Below are positions 17,343-26,284 of a stretch of DNA of 59,068 nucleotides, in pieces. The DNA lies in NCBI GenBank assembly GCA_965603365.1, contig CBFDCR010000029.1, forward strand, positions 1-59,068, read 5' to 3'. Origin of the DNA: JAHELQ01 sp965603365. Its GTDB lineage: Bacteria > Acidobacteriota > Aminicenantia > UBA2199. The translations under genes and the position numbers were made by a program. How positions within the stretch are numbered: position 1 is the first letter of the stretch; the number at the start of each line of letters is the position of its first letter. The notes below the pieces were generated by a model, which was not told the DNA's origin, did no database searches, and saw nothing but the letters and a program-made list of their open reading frames with translations.

Positions 17343-18626
17343 ATGACGGGTCGGAAAAAGAGTGTCTATTTTGTCAATTTTAATACCATTAAGTACGACA
17401 ATGTATTCATAACCCAGGTCTTAAATTGGCTGCAAATCTATGAAAAGAACGGATTATTCTTCGACCTGGTGATGTTTAAAAGTATAAAAGACCTCATCTC
17501 TCGACAGGGCCAAAAAGATGATGTAAAAGAAATTAGAAGGGTGCTAAAGGCACGGGTGATTCCCCTCTATTTGTATAATCCCAATCGTTTTTTGGGACAG
17601 TATGTTGCCTTTTTCCTCTTTTTCCTGGTTATTTGGACTAAAATCATAACCGGTAAGGCCGTTGTGATTCAAATGCGCAGCCCCCAATGGTACAGGGCAT
17701 TGAAGCTCTTAAAAAGGATCGGCAGGAAAATTAAGGTCATCTATGACTCCAGGGCAGCCGGGGCGGATGAGATGCGGTACTTTTATGAAAAAGATAACTC
17801 CCTTTCCCGGTATCGGCATGTTGTCAGAGAGATTGAGAAGAGTGAAATTGAAATGGCGAGAATTTCGGATCTGGTCTTCTGTGTGTCCCGGAAGTTGAAG
17901 GCATATCACCTGAGTCAAGACCCAGACCTAGATGCTTCTAAATTCCGGGTTTATCCCAATAGTGCTGATCCGACCGGTTTCTATTATTCCGGGGAGCTAA
18001 GAGAGGCGTGTCGTCGTGAATTGAGTATAGAGAAGCGGAAGGTGCTGGTCTATTCAGGGGGGATCGAAGCGCCGTGGCACCTGGCCCCTGAAATATTCCG
18101 GTTGTTTTCACTGTTACATCGTCTGGATCGACGATATTTTCTGTTACTCTTAACAAGGGAAATCGAAACCGCCCGGTTATATATCAGCCGGCAGAAGATG
18201 GATGAGGGAGATGTCCGGGTGATCTCGGTGCATAATACTGAAGTTTGCAAATATTTGAACGCCGCTGATTGTGGGTTGCAGCTCCGGGCCTCCGGTATCT
18301 TGAGTGAAGTATCTTCACCTACTAAATTTTCAGAGTATCTTTTGACCGGTTTACCGGTAATGATCTCCGAAGGGGTTGGCGATTTTTCGGCATTTGTCCG
18401 TCATCATCGAGTGGGGTGCGTACTGCCCCATCAATATTCCCGGAGAAATTTAATTGAAATAGATAACTTCCTGAATTCAATGATATCGGGCCGACTTTTC
18501 TCACGGCAGGAGATTGCCGATTTAGGAAAAGCTCATTTTTCCAAGGAGATATACCTGCCCCTGCGGCTCGCCGAGTTTTACCGGCTGGCGGGCGCTGCCG
18601 ATGGTCAACAAGGAGAAGGAGCTTGA
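17343..18626 (+). CDS. family 4-like glycosyltransferase (GT-B)
   Basis: A 427-residue GT-B protein. The N-terminal domain (YFVNFNTIKYDNVFITQVL, two hydrophobic segments around 80-105) is followed by VIYDSRAAGADEMR and VFCVSRKLK. The C-terminal nucleotide-sugar domain has VYPNSADPTGFY, VLVYSGGIEAPWHL, and LRASGILSEVSSPTKFSEYLLTGLPVM, the E-x7-E-type donor site. Acceptor and donor are unknown. The stop overlaps the next start (TGATG). Confidence 0.82.
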   Translation: MTGRKKSVYFVNFNTIKYDNVFITQVLNWLQIYEKNGLFFDLVMFKSIKDLISRQGQKDDVKEIRRVLKARVIPLYLYNPNRFLGQYVAFFLFFLVIWTKIITGKAVVIQMRSPQWYRALKLLKRIGRKIKVIYDSRAAGADEMRYFYEKDNSLSRYRHVVREIEKSEIEMARISDLVFCVSRKLKAYHLSQDPDLDASKFRVYPNSADPTGFYYSGELREACRRELSIEKRKVLVYSGGIEAPWHLAPEIFRLFSLLHRLDRRYFLLLLTREIETARLYISRQKMDEGDVRVISVHNTEVCKYLNAADCGLQLRASGILSEVSSPTKFSEYLLTGLPVMISEGVGDFSAFVRHHRVGCVLPHQYSRRNLIEIDNFLNSMISGRLFSRQEIADLGKAHFSKEIYLPLRLAEFYRLAGAADGQQGEGA

Positions 18627-19846
18627 TGGTGGATTACCATACAAACAAAGATATCGTTCAACAAATTCGGCAGGGGAAGATCGAGATATTTGGCGATGCG
18701 GATGAGCGGATCGATATATTGCTGGCCGGTGATTTGTGTCCGATTGGCACGGTGGAGAGACAGTGCCTGGCGGGGAACATGAAGGAGATTTACGGCAATT
18801 TGCTGCCGAGACTGGAAGGTAAGGATATATCGATTGTCAACCTGGAGTGCCCCCTGACTGAGGCTCAAGAGCCTATCCTCAAATCCGGCCCCCATTTAAA
18901 GGCTCACCCGGCCTGTGTCGAAATTTTGAAAACTGGAAAATTTGATGTAGCTGCCCTGGCCAACAATCATATCATGGATTATGGTTGGGCGGGTTTGAGG
19001 GACACCCTTGAAGTTTGCAGGGAAAATGTTATCCGGACAGTGGGGGCAGGCAAAGATCTCGATGAAGCCGGGGAAATATTATATCTGGAGCGCAAGGGTA
19101 TCCGGGTGGCCATAGTGAATGCGGCGGAACACGAATTCTCCATCGCCGGTGACCGCCGGCCCGGCGCCAATCCTCTTGACCCGGTTGGCAACTATTATAA
19201 AATCAAAGAGGCCAGGCGAAATGCCCATCATGTACTGGCCATTGTTCACGCCGGCAAAGAACATTATCCTCTACCGACACCCTCTCTGGTCAGGACGTTT
19301 CACTTTTATATCGATGCCGGGGCCAGTGCCGTCATCGGGCATCATTCCCACTGCGCGGGGGGCATTGAGATTTACTGCGGTGCTCCGATCATTTATGGCC
19401 TGGGCAATTTCATGTTTGATTGGCCTACCGAGACCTTTAAACCGTGGTTCGAGGGATTTTTGGCCCGTTTGGCCGTCTCAAAGTCCGCGGTCGATGCCGT
19501 AGAATTAATCCCTTACCGGCAGTATAAAGAAGAGAATGGCCTGGCAAGGCTGCAGGATACGGAACGCCGGCAGTTTCTCAATGAGATCGCCGATTATTCG
19601 AAGAGCATTCGTGATCCGGCAATGTTGGCCAGTTCATGGAGACAATTGGGGCAGGCAAGGAGATATGAATATATACGGCACCTGTTGAATTTAAATAAAT
19701 TAGAGCGGCTTCTGTTGAAGAAGGGAGTGGGGCTTACCAGAATTTTAGATAAAAAAAAGTTATTGAAAACCTTGAATATTTTGCGGTGCCAATCCCATCG
19801 GGAGCTGGCCATTCAAGTATTGGAAGACGAGATCGGCGAGGAGTGA
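18626..19846 (+). CDS. CapA-family protein (poly-gamma-glutamate capsule type, metallophosphatase fold)
   Basis: A 406-residue PGA_cap domain protein with ordered metal motifs: LLAGDLCP, IVNLECPL, ALANNHIMDYG, AIVHAGKEHY and VIGHHSHCAGG. CapA is needed for poly-gamma-glutamate assembly in Bacillus, yet related proteins occur in many polysaccharide loci. It lacks a signal peptide, so it is predicted cytoplasmic. It sits beside an ATP-grasp ligase, which supports an amide-bond-related job. Start ATG 18626 lies behind AAGGAGAAGGAG. Confidence 0.85.
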   Translation: MVDYHTNKDIVQQIRQGKIEIFGDADERIDILLAGDLCPIGTVERQCLAGNMKEIYGNLLPRLEGKDISIVNLECPLTEAQEPILKSGPHLKAHPACVEILKTGKFDVAALANNHIMDYGWAGLRDTLEVCRENVIRTVGAGKDLDEAGEILYLERKGIRVAIVNAAEHEFSIAGDRRPGANPLDPVGNYYKIKEARRNAHHVLAIVHAGKEHYPLPTPSLVRTFHFYIDAGASAVIGHHSHCAGGIEIYCGAPIIYGLGNFMFDWPTETFKPWFEGFLARLAVSKSAVDAVELIPYRQYKEENGLARLQDTERRQFLNEIADYSKSIRDPAMLASSWRQLGQARRYEYIRHLLNLNKLERLLLKKGVGLTRILDKKKLLKTLNILRCQSHRELAIQVLEDEIGEE

Positions 19847-19851
19847 TAGAC

Positions 19852-20928
19852 ATGCTGGTGGGAATCCATAGAGACCTGTTTGGCCAATTCCGGGATTTGA
19901 ATCTAAAGTTTGAGAAAATATTGCAGTTTAACAACATCCCCTGTGTGCGGCTGGAGGCCAGCCAGCCGGACTTCTGGGAAATTGTGCCCAGACTCGACCT
20001 ATTTATCTTTAGCTGGATTCATTACGATGCCTATTTCCATCGGGCCACCACCATCTTGCCGGTTATCGAAAAACACTACGGTGTGAAGTGTCTGCCCGAC
20101 CAGGCCACCTGCTGGCATTACGATGACAAGATCAAGCAGTACCTGCTCCTTGAGGCTCACGGTTTCCCGGTGGTGCCCTCCTGGGTGTTCTGGGAAAAAC
20201 CAGAGGCCCTGGCCTGGATCAAAACAGCCCCATTTCCCCTGGTGTTTAAATTAAAGAGCGGTGCCGGTTCCTCCAGTGTGCTGCTGGTGAAAAATCAGGC
20301 CCAGGCCCGGCGCCTGATTCACATCATGTTCGGCAGAGGGATGGTAACCGGCAGAATCCCCAGTCTGCGGGCGACTCGATTTAGAGATTTTAATCCCTAT
20401 AAAGAACTGCGGCATCTGGCCAGAAGGATGAGGAACCGACTGCAAGGGATCGATCCGTTTCCCTACTGGCAGCGGCACAAAAATTATATCTACTTCCAGA
20501 AATTTTTACCGGGAAATCGGTATGATACCAGGATTACCACCATCGGTGACCGGATATTTGCCTTTCGAAGGTTCGTCAGGAAAAACGATTTCCGGGCCTC
20601 CGGCAGCGATAACTGGAGCCTGGATCGATCCCGGATCGATATGGAAATGGTGAAGCTGGGACTGGAGATTTCTCAAAAAATGGGGTTCCAGGTCATGGCC
20701 TATGACTTTATCTATGATGAGAATGGGAAACCCCGGATTGTGGAGATCAGCTATACGTACGGCGATTACCCGGAATTCTCCACCGGTTACTGGGATGCCG
20801 ATTTGAACTGGCACGACGGCAGTTACTGGAGCCAATACCTGGAACTGGTGGATGCCCTGGGGATACCGCGCCTGAAACAACCGGAAATTGAGCCCACCGG
20901 CCATTATGCCGAGGTGATGAAAAAATAG
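19852..20928 (+). CDS. RimK-like ATP-grasp protein (2 of 3)
   Basis: A 358-residue ATP-grasp protein. DDKIKQYLLLEAHGFPVVPSW opens the ATP-grasp domain (its marks are the K-x2-QYLLLE pattern), FPLVFKLKSGAGSSSVLLVKN holds the nucleotide lysine and glycine-rich loop, YFQKFLPGNRYDTRITTIGDRIFAFRRF is the central sheet, and AYDFIYDENGKPRIVEISYTYG the metal-binding end (DF...EI.). RimK-type enzymes form amide bonds, for example adding amino acids to a carboxylate. ATG 19852 has GAGGAG upstream. A weakly similar gene lies at 23863. Confidence 0.8.
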   Translation: MLVGIHRDLFGQFRDLNLKFEKILQFNNIPCVRLEASQPDFWEIVPRLDLFIFSWIHYDAYFHRATTILPVIEKHYGVKCLPDQATCWHYDDKIKQYLLLEAHGFPVVPSWVFWEKPEALAWIKTAPFPLVFKLKSGAGSSSVLLVKNQAQARRLIHIMFGRGMVTGRIPSLRATRFRDFNPYKELRHLARRMRNRLQGIDPFPYWQRHKNYIYFQKFLPGNRYDTRITTIGDRIFAFRRFVRKNDFRASGSDNWSLDRSRIDMEMVKLGLEISQKMGFQVMAYDFIYDENGKPRIVEISYTYGDYPEFSTGYWDADLNWHDGSYWSQYLELVDALGIPRLKQPEIEPTGHYAEVMKK

Positions 20929-20946
20929 CGTCATTTTGGTGTCGGC

Positions 20947-22077
20947 ATGACTGAAGGTAAGATCAACGTTCTCCTTTTTAAGAACTCCTTCCAGGTGGGG
21001 GGGGCCGAGAAGCAGCTCGTGCTGCTGGCCAATCATCTTCACCGGCAAAAGTACAGGGTATTTGTGTTGGCTTTTGAGACAGAGGATCGTCTACTGGAAA
21101 CGTTGGCGACGGATGTGGTGTTCTGTAAGGTGCCCAGGAGAAAAATTTTGGGCGGCATCATGTTTTTACGGTCCTTTATCAAGAGTCATGCTATCGATAT
21201 CTGTCATACCTGGGATTTTCGATCCAGTATCGTGGGGTTCGGGGCCTGTCGGTTGGTTGGGCGGCCATCTCCACGTTTTATTGACGGTTCCCTCCGCTCC
21301 GCTCCCACCCGGGAGATCTTTGCCAGGATGTTTTCCTTTCGAGTGCAAAAGTGGAAGGTGCAGATGTTTGCCCGGTTAAAGATCCCTATCTTATCCAATT
21401 CATTGGCCGGTTTAGTAGGGTACGGAGTGGAGAATTATCCCGGTGCCGGGGTCATCTATAATGCTTTTGAGTTCCAGTCGGGCCGGTTATCGGAAGAAAT
21501 GGATTTATCAGGGGATTTCAGGGTTTGCATGGTGGCCCATATGAGGTGGAAAAAGGATTTTATGACTTTTATAAAAGCCGGCCTGAAGGTCCTGGAAGCC
21601 CGGCCTCAGGTGACCTTTTTCTTGATTGGCGATGGCCCGGACCGTGTTCAATATGAACGTTTTTTAAAGGGCAACCGTTTTGAAGAGCATTTTGTCTTTA
21701 CCGGTTTCGTGGCGCATCCGGAGCGGTTGATCCGGCAGATGGATGTGGGGGTCTTGTGTAACGATACCACTGGTGAGGGACTGTCGAATAGTATCATGGA
21801 ATATATGGCGGCCAAAAAACCGGTTATCGCCACCCACCTGGGGGGGAACCCGGAACTGGTTGACGACGGCGGCTCCGGATTTCTCATTCCCGAAAAGGAT
21901 TACCTGGTGCTGGTGGAGAAGATTGAATTCCTTATGGATCATCCCGATACCCGCTATCGTATGGGTGAAAGAGGTTATCAGCGGTTATCCCGTTTATGTG
22001 GGATTGACATCGCCATCGGCCGGTATGATCGGTATTACAGTGATTTGCTGGGTAGGCCAGGAGAGGAGGCTCCATAA
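20947..22077 (+). CDS. family 4 glycosyltransferase
   Basis: A 376-residue GT4 enzyme: FQVGGAEKQLVLLANHLHRQ (GGAE loop), CHTWDFRSSIVGF, VIYNAFEF, VCMVAHMRWKKDFMTFIKA, FFLIGDGPDRVQYE, and VGVLCNDTTGEGLSNSIMEYMAAKKPVIATHLGGNPELV (E-x7-E donor site). It adds a hexose-type sugar to the growing repeat unit; donor unknown. It ends one base before the start of the asparagine-synthetase-like gene. Confidence 0.9.
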   Translation: MTEGKINVLLFKNSFQVGGAEKQLVLLANHLHRQKYRVFVLAFETEDRLLETLATDVVFCKVPRRKILGGIMFLRSFIKSHAIDICHTWDFRSSIVGFGACRLVGRPSPRFIDGSLRSAPTREIFARMFSFRVQKWKVQMFARLKIPILSNSLAGLVGYGVENYPGAGVIYNAFEFQSGRLSEEMDLSGDFRVCMVAHMRWKKDFMTFIKAGLKVLEARPQVTFFLIGDGPDRVQYERFLKGNRFEEHFVFTGFVAHPERLIRQMDVGVLCNDTTGEGLSNSIMEYMAAKKPVIATHLGGNPELVDDGGSGFLIPEKDYLVLVEKIEFLMDHPDTRYRMGERGYQRLSRLCGIDIAIGRYDRYYSDLLGRPGEEAP

Positions 22078-22078
22078 T

Positions 22079-23833
22079 ATGAGAACGAAGTGGGTGGTAT
22101 CGAACGTGGAAGATTATGAGGCCTTTGCTGGGCTGGATTTGCTGGTCGTTCAGAAGAGATTTAAATTCTATGCCCCTATGAATCATCTTCGGCTGTTTTC
22201 TTCACGGGCCAGAGCAGCGGAAATCGGTTTCCTCGTGGACGGTTATGTGATGCCCCGTCAGAGCTGTTTTGAGCAGTTTGCCCACTTGAAGAACGAGGCC
22301 TTAATTTTTCACCTGTACAGCCAATTCGGCCTTGATTTCATTCGTTACCTCAAGGGGATTTTTACCCTGGTGATTCTGGATGGAGAGAATTTTTTTATTT
22401 TTAATGACCGGGCAGGTTTGAAGAAGTTTTTCTACCGGGTAAGGGGCGACAAATTTATTTTCTCCAATGCGCTAAAATACGTCACCGGTAATGAATCGGC
22501 CGGCATCGACCGAGAACATGGTGCGTTGTTTTTCTTGATGGAACACTTTATTGACGGCATGACATTGTGGCAGGGGATTCGTTATAGTACCCCGGCCGCC
22601 CGGGTGAGTTTTGTGGATGATCCAGGAGTAGAAAATTATTGGCGAAGCGAAGAGTTGATCCAGCAAGAGACGCAGTCTTATTCTTTTCATGAGGCCGCGG
22701 AGATCCTCAAGGGGAATGTGGGGCAATATTTGCGTTACTTTGAGCCGGCAAATATTTCGTTAACGTTAACCGGCGGCAATGATTCCAGGATGGTACTGGC
22801 GGCCTTGCTGGCCAATGGGTATAAAGCCCAGGCCTTTACATTCGGCAATCCCTATTCACATGACGGTGTGGTGGCCAGGAAAGTGTCCTCGGCAGCCGGG
22901 ATTGGGTATGACAATTATTTTGTATCGGAACCCACATCCCGCTGGTTTGACCGGATGGCGGAGGATATTGTTGGTTTGGGGGATTCCCTCGTTAATATTC
23001 ATCGGGCTCACCGGCTGGATGCGGTCCGGCAAGAGGGTGGTCGTTCTCCGAGGCCGGATATGCTATTTACCGGGTTTATGGGAGGGGATTATATAAAGGG
23101 TATCGTTTATAATGATTACATTACCGCCAAATTGGTTCGTTTGTGGGAGTTTGACGGGAGAGGTGAAGATGAAATCGTGACCCATCTGCTGCGACAGCGG
23201 CATTTCCGGGTCGAAAAGCTGGATATTGACAGGATACTGGATATCCTGAGTCGGCAGAATTTTTTTATTGAAAAAAAAAGGATTATCCGGCAGTTTCATT
23301 ATGTCAATAGCATCATCGGTGCGCTGCATGATTACCAGGATATCACTATTTTTGCCGAATATATTCCGTATGTGGTCAATATCTTCATGGATATTGATTT
23401 CCTTGAATTTTTATTCCAGTCTAAGTACAGTATGATGCACAAGCGGAATGATTCCAACCAGTTACGGCGGCTGAACCAGCCGGCATTACACTGCAATGTG
23501 ATCAATATCCTGGCCCCCTTTTTGAGTCAGATAGAATTCTCCAAACATTACAGTCCGAAAGAATTTTTAGGGAACAGATTGTTGTATGTCCTCAAGAGAG
23601 TGTACCGTTATTATTTCTACCCCAAATTCCCTCCCAGTTTCCCGTACGGGAACTGGTTCCATCCGTATGTACGGGACAGGCTGGAACAACTGTCCCCCGG
23701 CGTCCGGGATATGGTAGACTGGCATGGATTGATGGAGGAGTTTAAAAATGGTGGCCATCGGCCAGCCGAAGGGTACTGGCACCGTTTTACCAATATCATC
23801 AACCTGGACCGGATTGTTAGCTATTTTACATGA
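22079..23833 (+). CDS. asparagine synthetase-like protein lacking the N-terminal Cys nucleophile
   Basis: A 584-residue AsnB-like protein. An N-terminal Ntn-like half (about 1-200, with LKGIFTLVILDGENFFIFNDRAGLKKFFY broken by its marks GIFxLVILD and NDRAGLKKFFY) is followed by the PP-loop synthetase domain, LTLTGGNDSRM at about 230-240. The glutaminase residue Cys2 is missing: the protein begins MRTKWVV. Glutamine use is therefore unlikely; an ammonia-dependent or beta-lactam-synthetase-like adenylating amidation is more plausible. GGAGAGGAGG precedes ATG 22079. The longer frame reaching back to 21743 lies inside the upstream glycosyltransferase and is not used. Confidence 0.82.
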   Translation: MRTKWVVSNVEDYEAFAGLDLLVVQKRFKFYAPMNHLRLFSSRARAAEIGFLVDGYVMPRQSCFEQFAHLKNEALIFHLYSQFGLDFIRYLKGIFTLVILDGENFFIFNDRAGLKKFFYRVRGDKFIFSNALKYVTGNESAGIDREHGALFFLMEHFIDGMTLWQGIRYSTPAARVSFVDDPGVENYWRSEELIQQETQSYSFHEAAEILKGNVGQYLRYFEPANISLTLTGGNDSRMVLAALLANGYKAQAFTFGNPYSHDGVVARKVSSAAGIGYDNYFVSEPTSRWFDRMAEDIVGLGDSLVNIHRAHRLDAVRQEGGRSPRPDMLFTGFMGGDYIKGIVYNDYITAKLVRLWEFDGRGEDEIVTHLLRQRHFRVEKLDIDRILDILSRQNFFIEKKRIIRQFHYVNSIIGALHDYQDITIFAEYIPYVVNIFMDIDFLEFLFQSKYSMMHKRNDSNQLRRLNQPALHCNVINILAPFLSQIEFSKHYSPKEFLGNRLLYVLKRVYRYYFYPKFPPSFPYGNWFHPYVRDRLEQLSPGVRDMVDWHGLMEEFKNGGHRPAEGYWHRFTNIINLDRIVSYFT

Positions 23834-23862
23834 GGGTAGATTACGATTGAGGGGGAGACGCT

Positions 23863-24951
23863 ATGGGCGGTTTTAAATTTGCCATATTGAAGAATGAGAT
23901 GGATCACAGTCATGTTCGCTGGCAAACGGCCTGTGAAACCTTTGCGGTGGATTATAAAATTATCGATTTAACCCGTAATCAATGGCTTGATTTTGTGAAC
24001 GGCGACAGGGTGGACTGCTTCCTGGCCTGTCCGGCGGGTTTGACGTCTCGCTTTAAGCAGCTTTATGATGAGAGACTCAATATTATCTCAAAAGTATTGG
24101 GTTTGAATGTTTTCCCTGCTTATGAAGCTGTTGTGCTCCATGAGAATAAAAGATTGTTGTCCGACTGGTTGAAGGCCAATCGTCTGCCCCATCCCCGTAC
24201 GGATGTCTTTTATTACAAAGAAGAGGCCCTTGGCTTTACCAGGACCGCCCGGTACCCGATAGTGGCTAAAACCGTACTGGGGGCTTCGGGCAGTGGAGTT
24301 AAAGTTCTGCGGGATGTAAGATCAGCCGAGGCCTATATCAACCGTGCTTTTTCCGGGAAGGGAATCAGCCCGAGGGTGGGGCCCAATTTGAAAATGGGGA
24401 ATTTATGGGGACGTCTGAAACGGGTGGTCCGGGACCCCGCTCACCTGAACCGCAGGTTGGGTGTGTACAAGAGCGTCTTCCAGGACCCCCAGAGGGGATT
24501 CGTCCTGTTCCAGGAGTATGTGCCCCATGAATTCGAGTGGCGGGCGGTACGCATCGGGAACTCCTATTTTGCCCATAAAAAAATAAAGGTGGGAGATAAA
24601 TGCAGCGGTACCAAAGGCATCGATTATGTGGATCCACCAAAAAAATTGTTAAATTTTGTAAAAAATGTCTGTGAGAACCACCACTTTGACAATATGGCCG
24701 TGGATTTATTTGATGATGGTGAGGGTGGTTATTTAATTAATGAAATGCAGACCATGTTTGGCCATGTTCAGGAGCATATCCTGGAGGTAAACGGCAGACC
24801 CGGCCGTTATCTGTTTAAAAATAATAGGTGGATCTTTGAGGAAGGATTGTTTAATGCCAACGAGTCTTATGATTTACGGCTTGGACATGTGCTGGGGCAA
24901 TTAAAAGGCAGAGACAGAGAGGATGGCCTTGACCCTGGAGTGAGCAGATGA
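23863..24951 (+). CDS. RimK-like ATP-grasp protein (3 of 3)
   Basis: A 362-residue ATP-grasp protein: HENKRLLSDWLKANRLPHPRT, YPIVAKTVLGASGSGVKVL (nucleotide lysine and Gly-rich loop), FVLFQEYVPHEFEWRAVRIGNSYFAHKK (marks FQEYV and EWRAVRIG), and NMAVDLFDDGEGGYLINEMQTMFG as the metal end. Predicted to make an amide bond to a carboxylate, possibly on a uronic acid or lactyl group. GGGGGAG precedes the start. It follows the asparagine-synthetase-like gene and overlaps the GT-C gene by four bases. Confidence 0.8.
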   Translation: MGGFKFAILKNEMDHSHVRWQTACETFAVDYKIIDLTRNQWLDFVNGDRVDCFLACPAGLTSRFKQLYDERLNIISKVLGLNVFPAYEAVVLHENKRLLSDWLKANRLPHPRTDVFYYKEEALGFTRTARYPIVAKTVLGASGSGVKVLRDVRSAEAYINRAFSGKGISPRVGPNLKMGNLWGRLKRVVRDPAHLNRRLGVYKSVFQDPQRGFVLFQEYVPHEFEWRAVRIGNSYFAHKKIKVGDKCSGTKGIDYVDPPKKLLNFVKNVCENHHFDNMAVDLFDDGEGGYLINEMQTMFGHVQEHILEVNGRPGRYLFKNNRWIFEEGLFNANESYDLRLGHVLGQLKGRDREDGLDPGVSR

Positions 24952-26282
24952 AGAATCTTGAAATCAGTCAAGAAGCATTCGCCGGGATTGTAGGCTGGGT
25001 ACGGGGACACAAGATCTTAACTCTTCTGCTTTTTTTCTTTGCTTTGAGAGTGTCGGTGGGGCTGTTGGCCGGGCAGGCAGATCCCAATGTCGGCGACGGC
25101 CAGAGCTACAATTCCTATGCCCGGGCGATTTTGAATAACCCCGATTGGTTGACCAATCCAGGGTTTCCGGGTTCTGCACGGGCCCCGGTTTATCCTGTTT
25201 TTTTAGCCTTTATTTATCTGATTTTTGGCACCAACAATGTGGCAGTTGTATATGTCATCCAGGCCGTGTTGAGCACCCTGGTCCTCTACTTTATATTTAA
25301 GTTGGCTTTGAAGATTTTTAATGATAAGGTGGCTTTAATAGCCCTGGTATGGCCGGGATTTTACTATTTTTATTTGAAATACGTGGGCTTTGTCCTCCGG
25401 GAGACCCTTGAGTTTTTCCTGATGGCGGCGGCATTTTATTATTTGTTTCTTTTTTTGACAGGAGGGGGACGCCGTGTCAGGAATTTCGGGTTCACGGCAG
25501 TTTCGTTTTTCCTGTTATCCCATACCAACCCGAAGTACCTGCTCTTACTCCCCTTGCTGCTCGTCCTCTTTTTGCTCTATCAGCCGGTCTGGCCGGGGCT
25601 GAAAAAATATTTGCTGTTTTTAACGGTTTATTTGCTTTTAATGGTTCCATGGGTCATCCGGAATTATATTGCCTATAACGGGCCGGTCATTATCAGCAGC
25701 CGGTTGGATTTTAGGGGCAGTGAAGGGCTGGTTAAAAGTTCCGATTTTCTTACCAGCAGTTCTTTTACCAATACCGTCTCTCAATCCGTGCATCAAAACG
25801 TTATCACCCGGCAAGAGAGGGAACTAATTAAGCAGGGATTTAACCCCCGTAATCGATCGGCGGCAGAGGTAGATGCAGTGATGCGGGGTGTCTACCCGGC
25901 GGCCGGTTTCTGGGAGCGCCGGCTGGCCATGTTGATCGAATTCTGGCGGGTCACGAAATTTAAGGGTAACTTCCTGCCTTATCCCAGTGCCCGGTTTGAG
26001 CAGTGGTCGTTGAGACACAACCTGCTCAATATATTGTGTTATGGGATATTGATCCCCTTTTTTTTGCTGGCGGTTTATTTACTCGCCCGGGAGAGACACA
26101 AATATCTTCTCTACCTGCTATTTCCCATTGTCTTCCAGGCGATTCTCCATACCTTTATCTGGAGCCGGGAACGCTACCGCAATCCCATTGATATGTTTAT
26201 TATCATTATTGGGGTGTATGGGCTCTATTCTGCCCTCTTGCTTGTTAAAAATTTTTTAAAAAAACGGAGATGGGGGATTTGA
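24948..26282 (+). CDS. GT-C-type membrane glycosyltransferase (PMT/ArnT-like)
   Basis: A 444-residue polytopic protein with about ten helices. After the first helix (about 22-42) comes a periplasmic loop with DPNVGDGQSYNSYARAIL, where a D-x-D/G-D motif is typical of GT-C enzymes, and then ARAPVYPVFLAFIYLIFG. GT-C enzymes use polyprenyl-phosphate sugars on the periplasmic side. The next gene encodes a polyprenyl-phosphate sugar synthase-like protein, so the two probably form a donor-and-transfer pair. Confidence 0.78.
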   Translation: MKNLEISQEAFAGIVGWVRGHKILTLLLFFFALRVSVGLLAGQADPNVGDGQSYNSYARAILNNPDWLTNPGFPGSARAPVYPVFLAFIYLIFGTNNVAVVYVIQAVLSTLVLYFIFKLALKIFNDKVALIALVWPGFYYFYLKYVGFVLRETLEFFLMAAAFYYLFLFLTGGGRRVRNFGFTAVSFFLLSHTNPKYLLLLPLLLVLFLLYQPVWPGLKKYLLFLTVYLLLMVPWVIRNYIAYNGPVIISSRLDFRGSEGLVKSSDFLTSSSFTNTVSQSVHQNVITRQERELIKQGFNPRNRSAAEVDAVMRGVYPAAGFWERRLAMLIEFWRVTKFKGNFLPYPSARFEQWSLRHNLLNILCYGILIPFFLLAVYLLARERHKYLLYLLFPIVFQAILHTFIWSRERYRNPIDMFIIIIGVYGLYSALLLVKNFLKKRRWGI

Positions 26283-26284
26283 AC

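Noticed and set aside
21743..22078. Extended start of the asparagine-synthetase-like gene
   Set aside because: The extension lies wholly inside the GT4 gene in another frame; ATG 22079 has a strong GGAGAGGAGG site.
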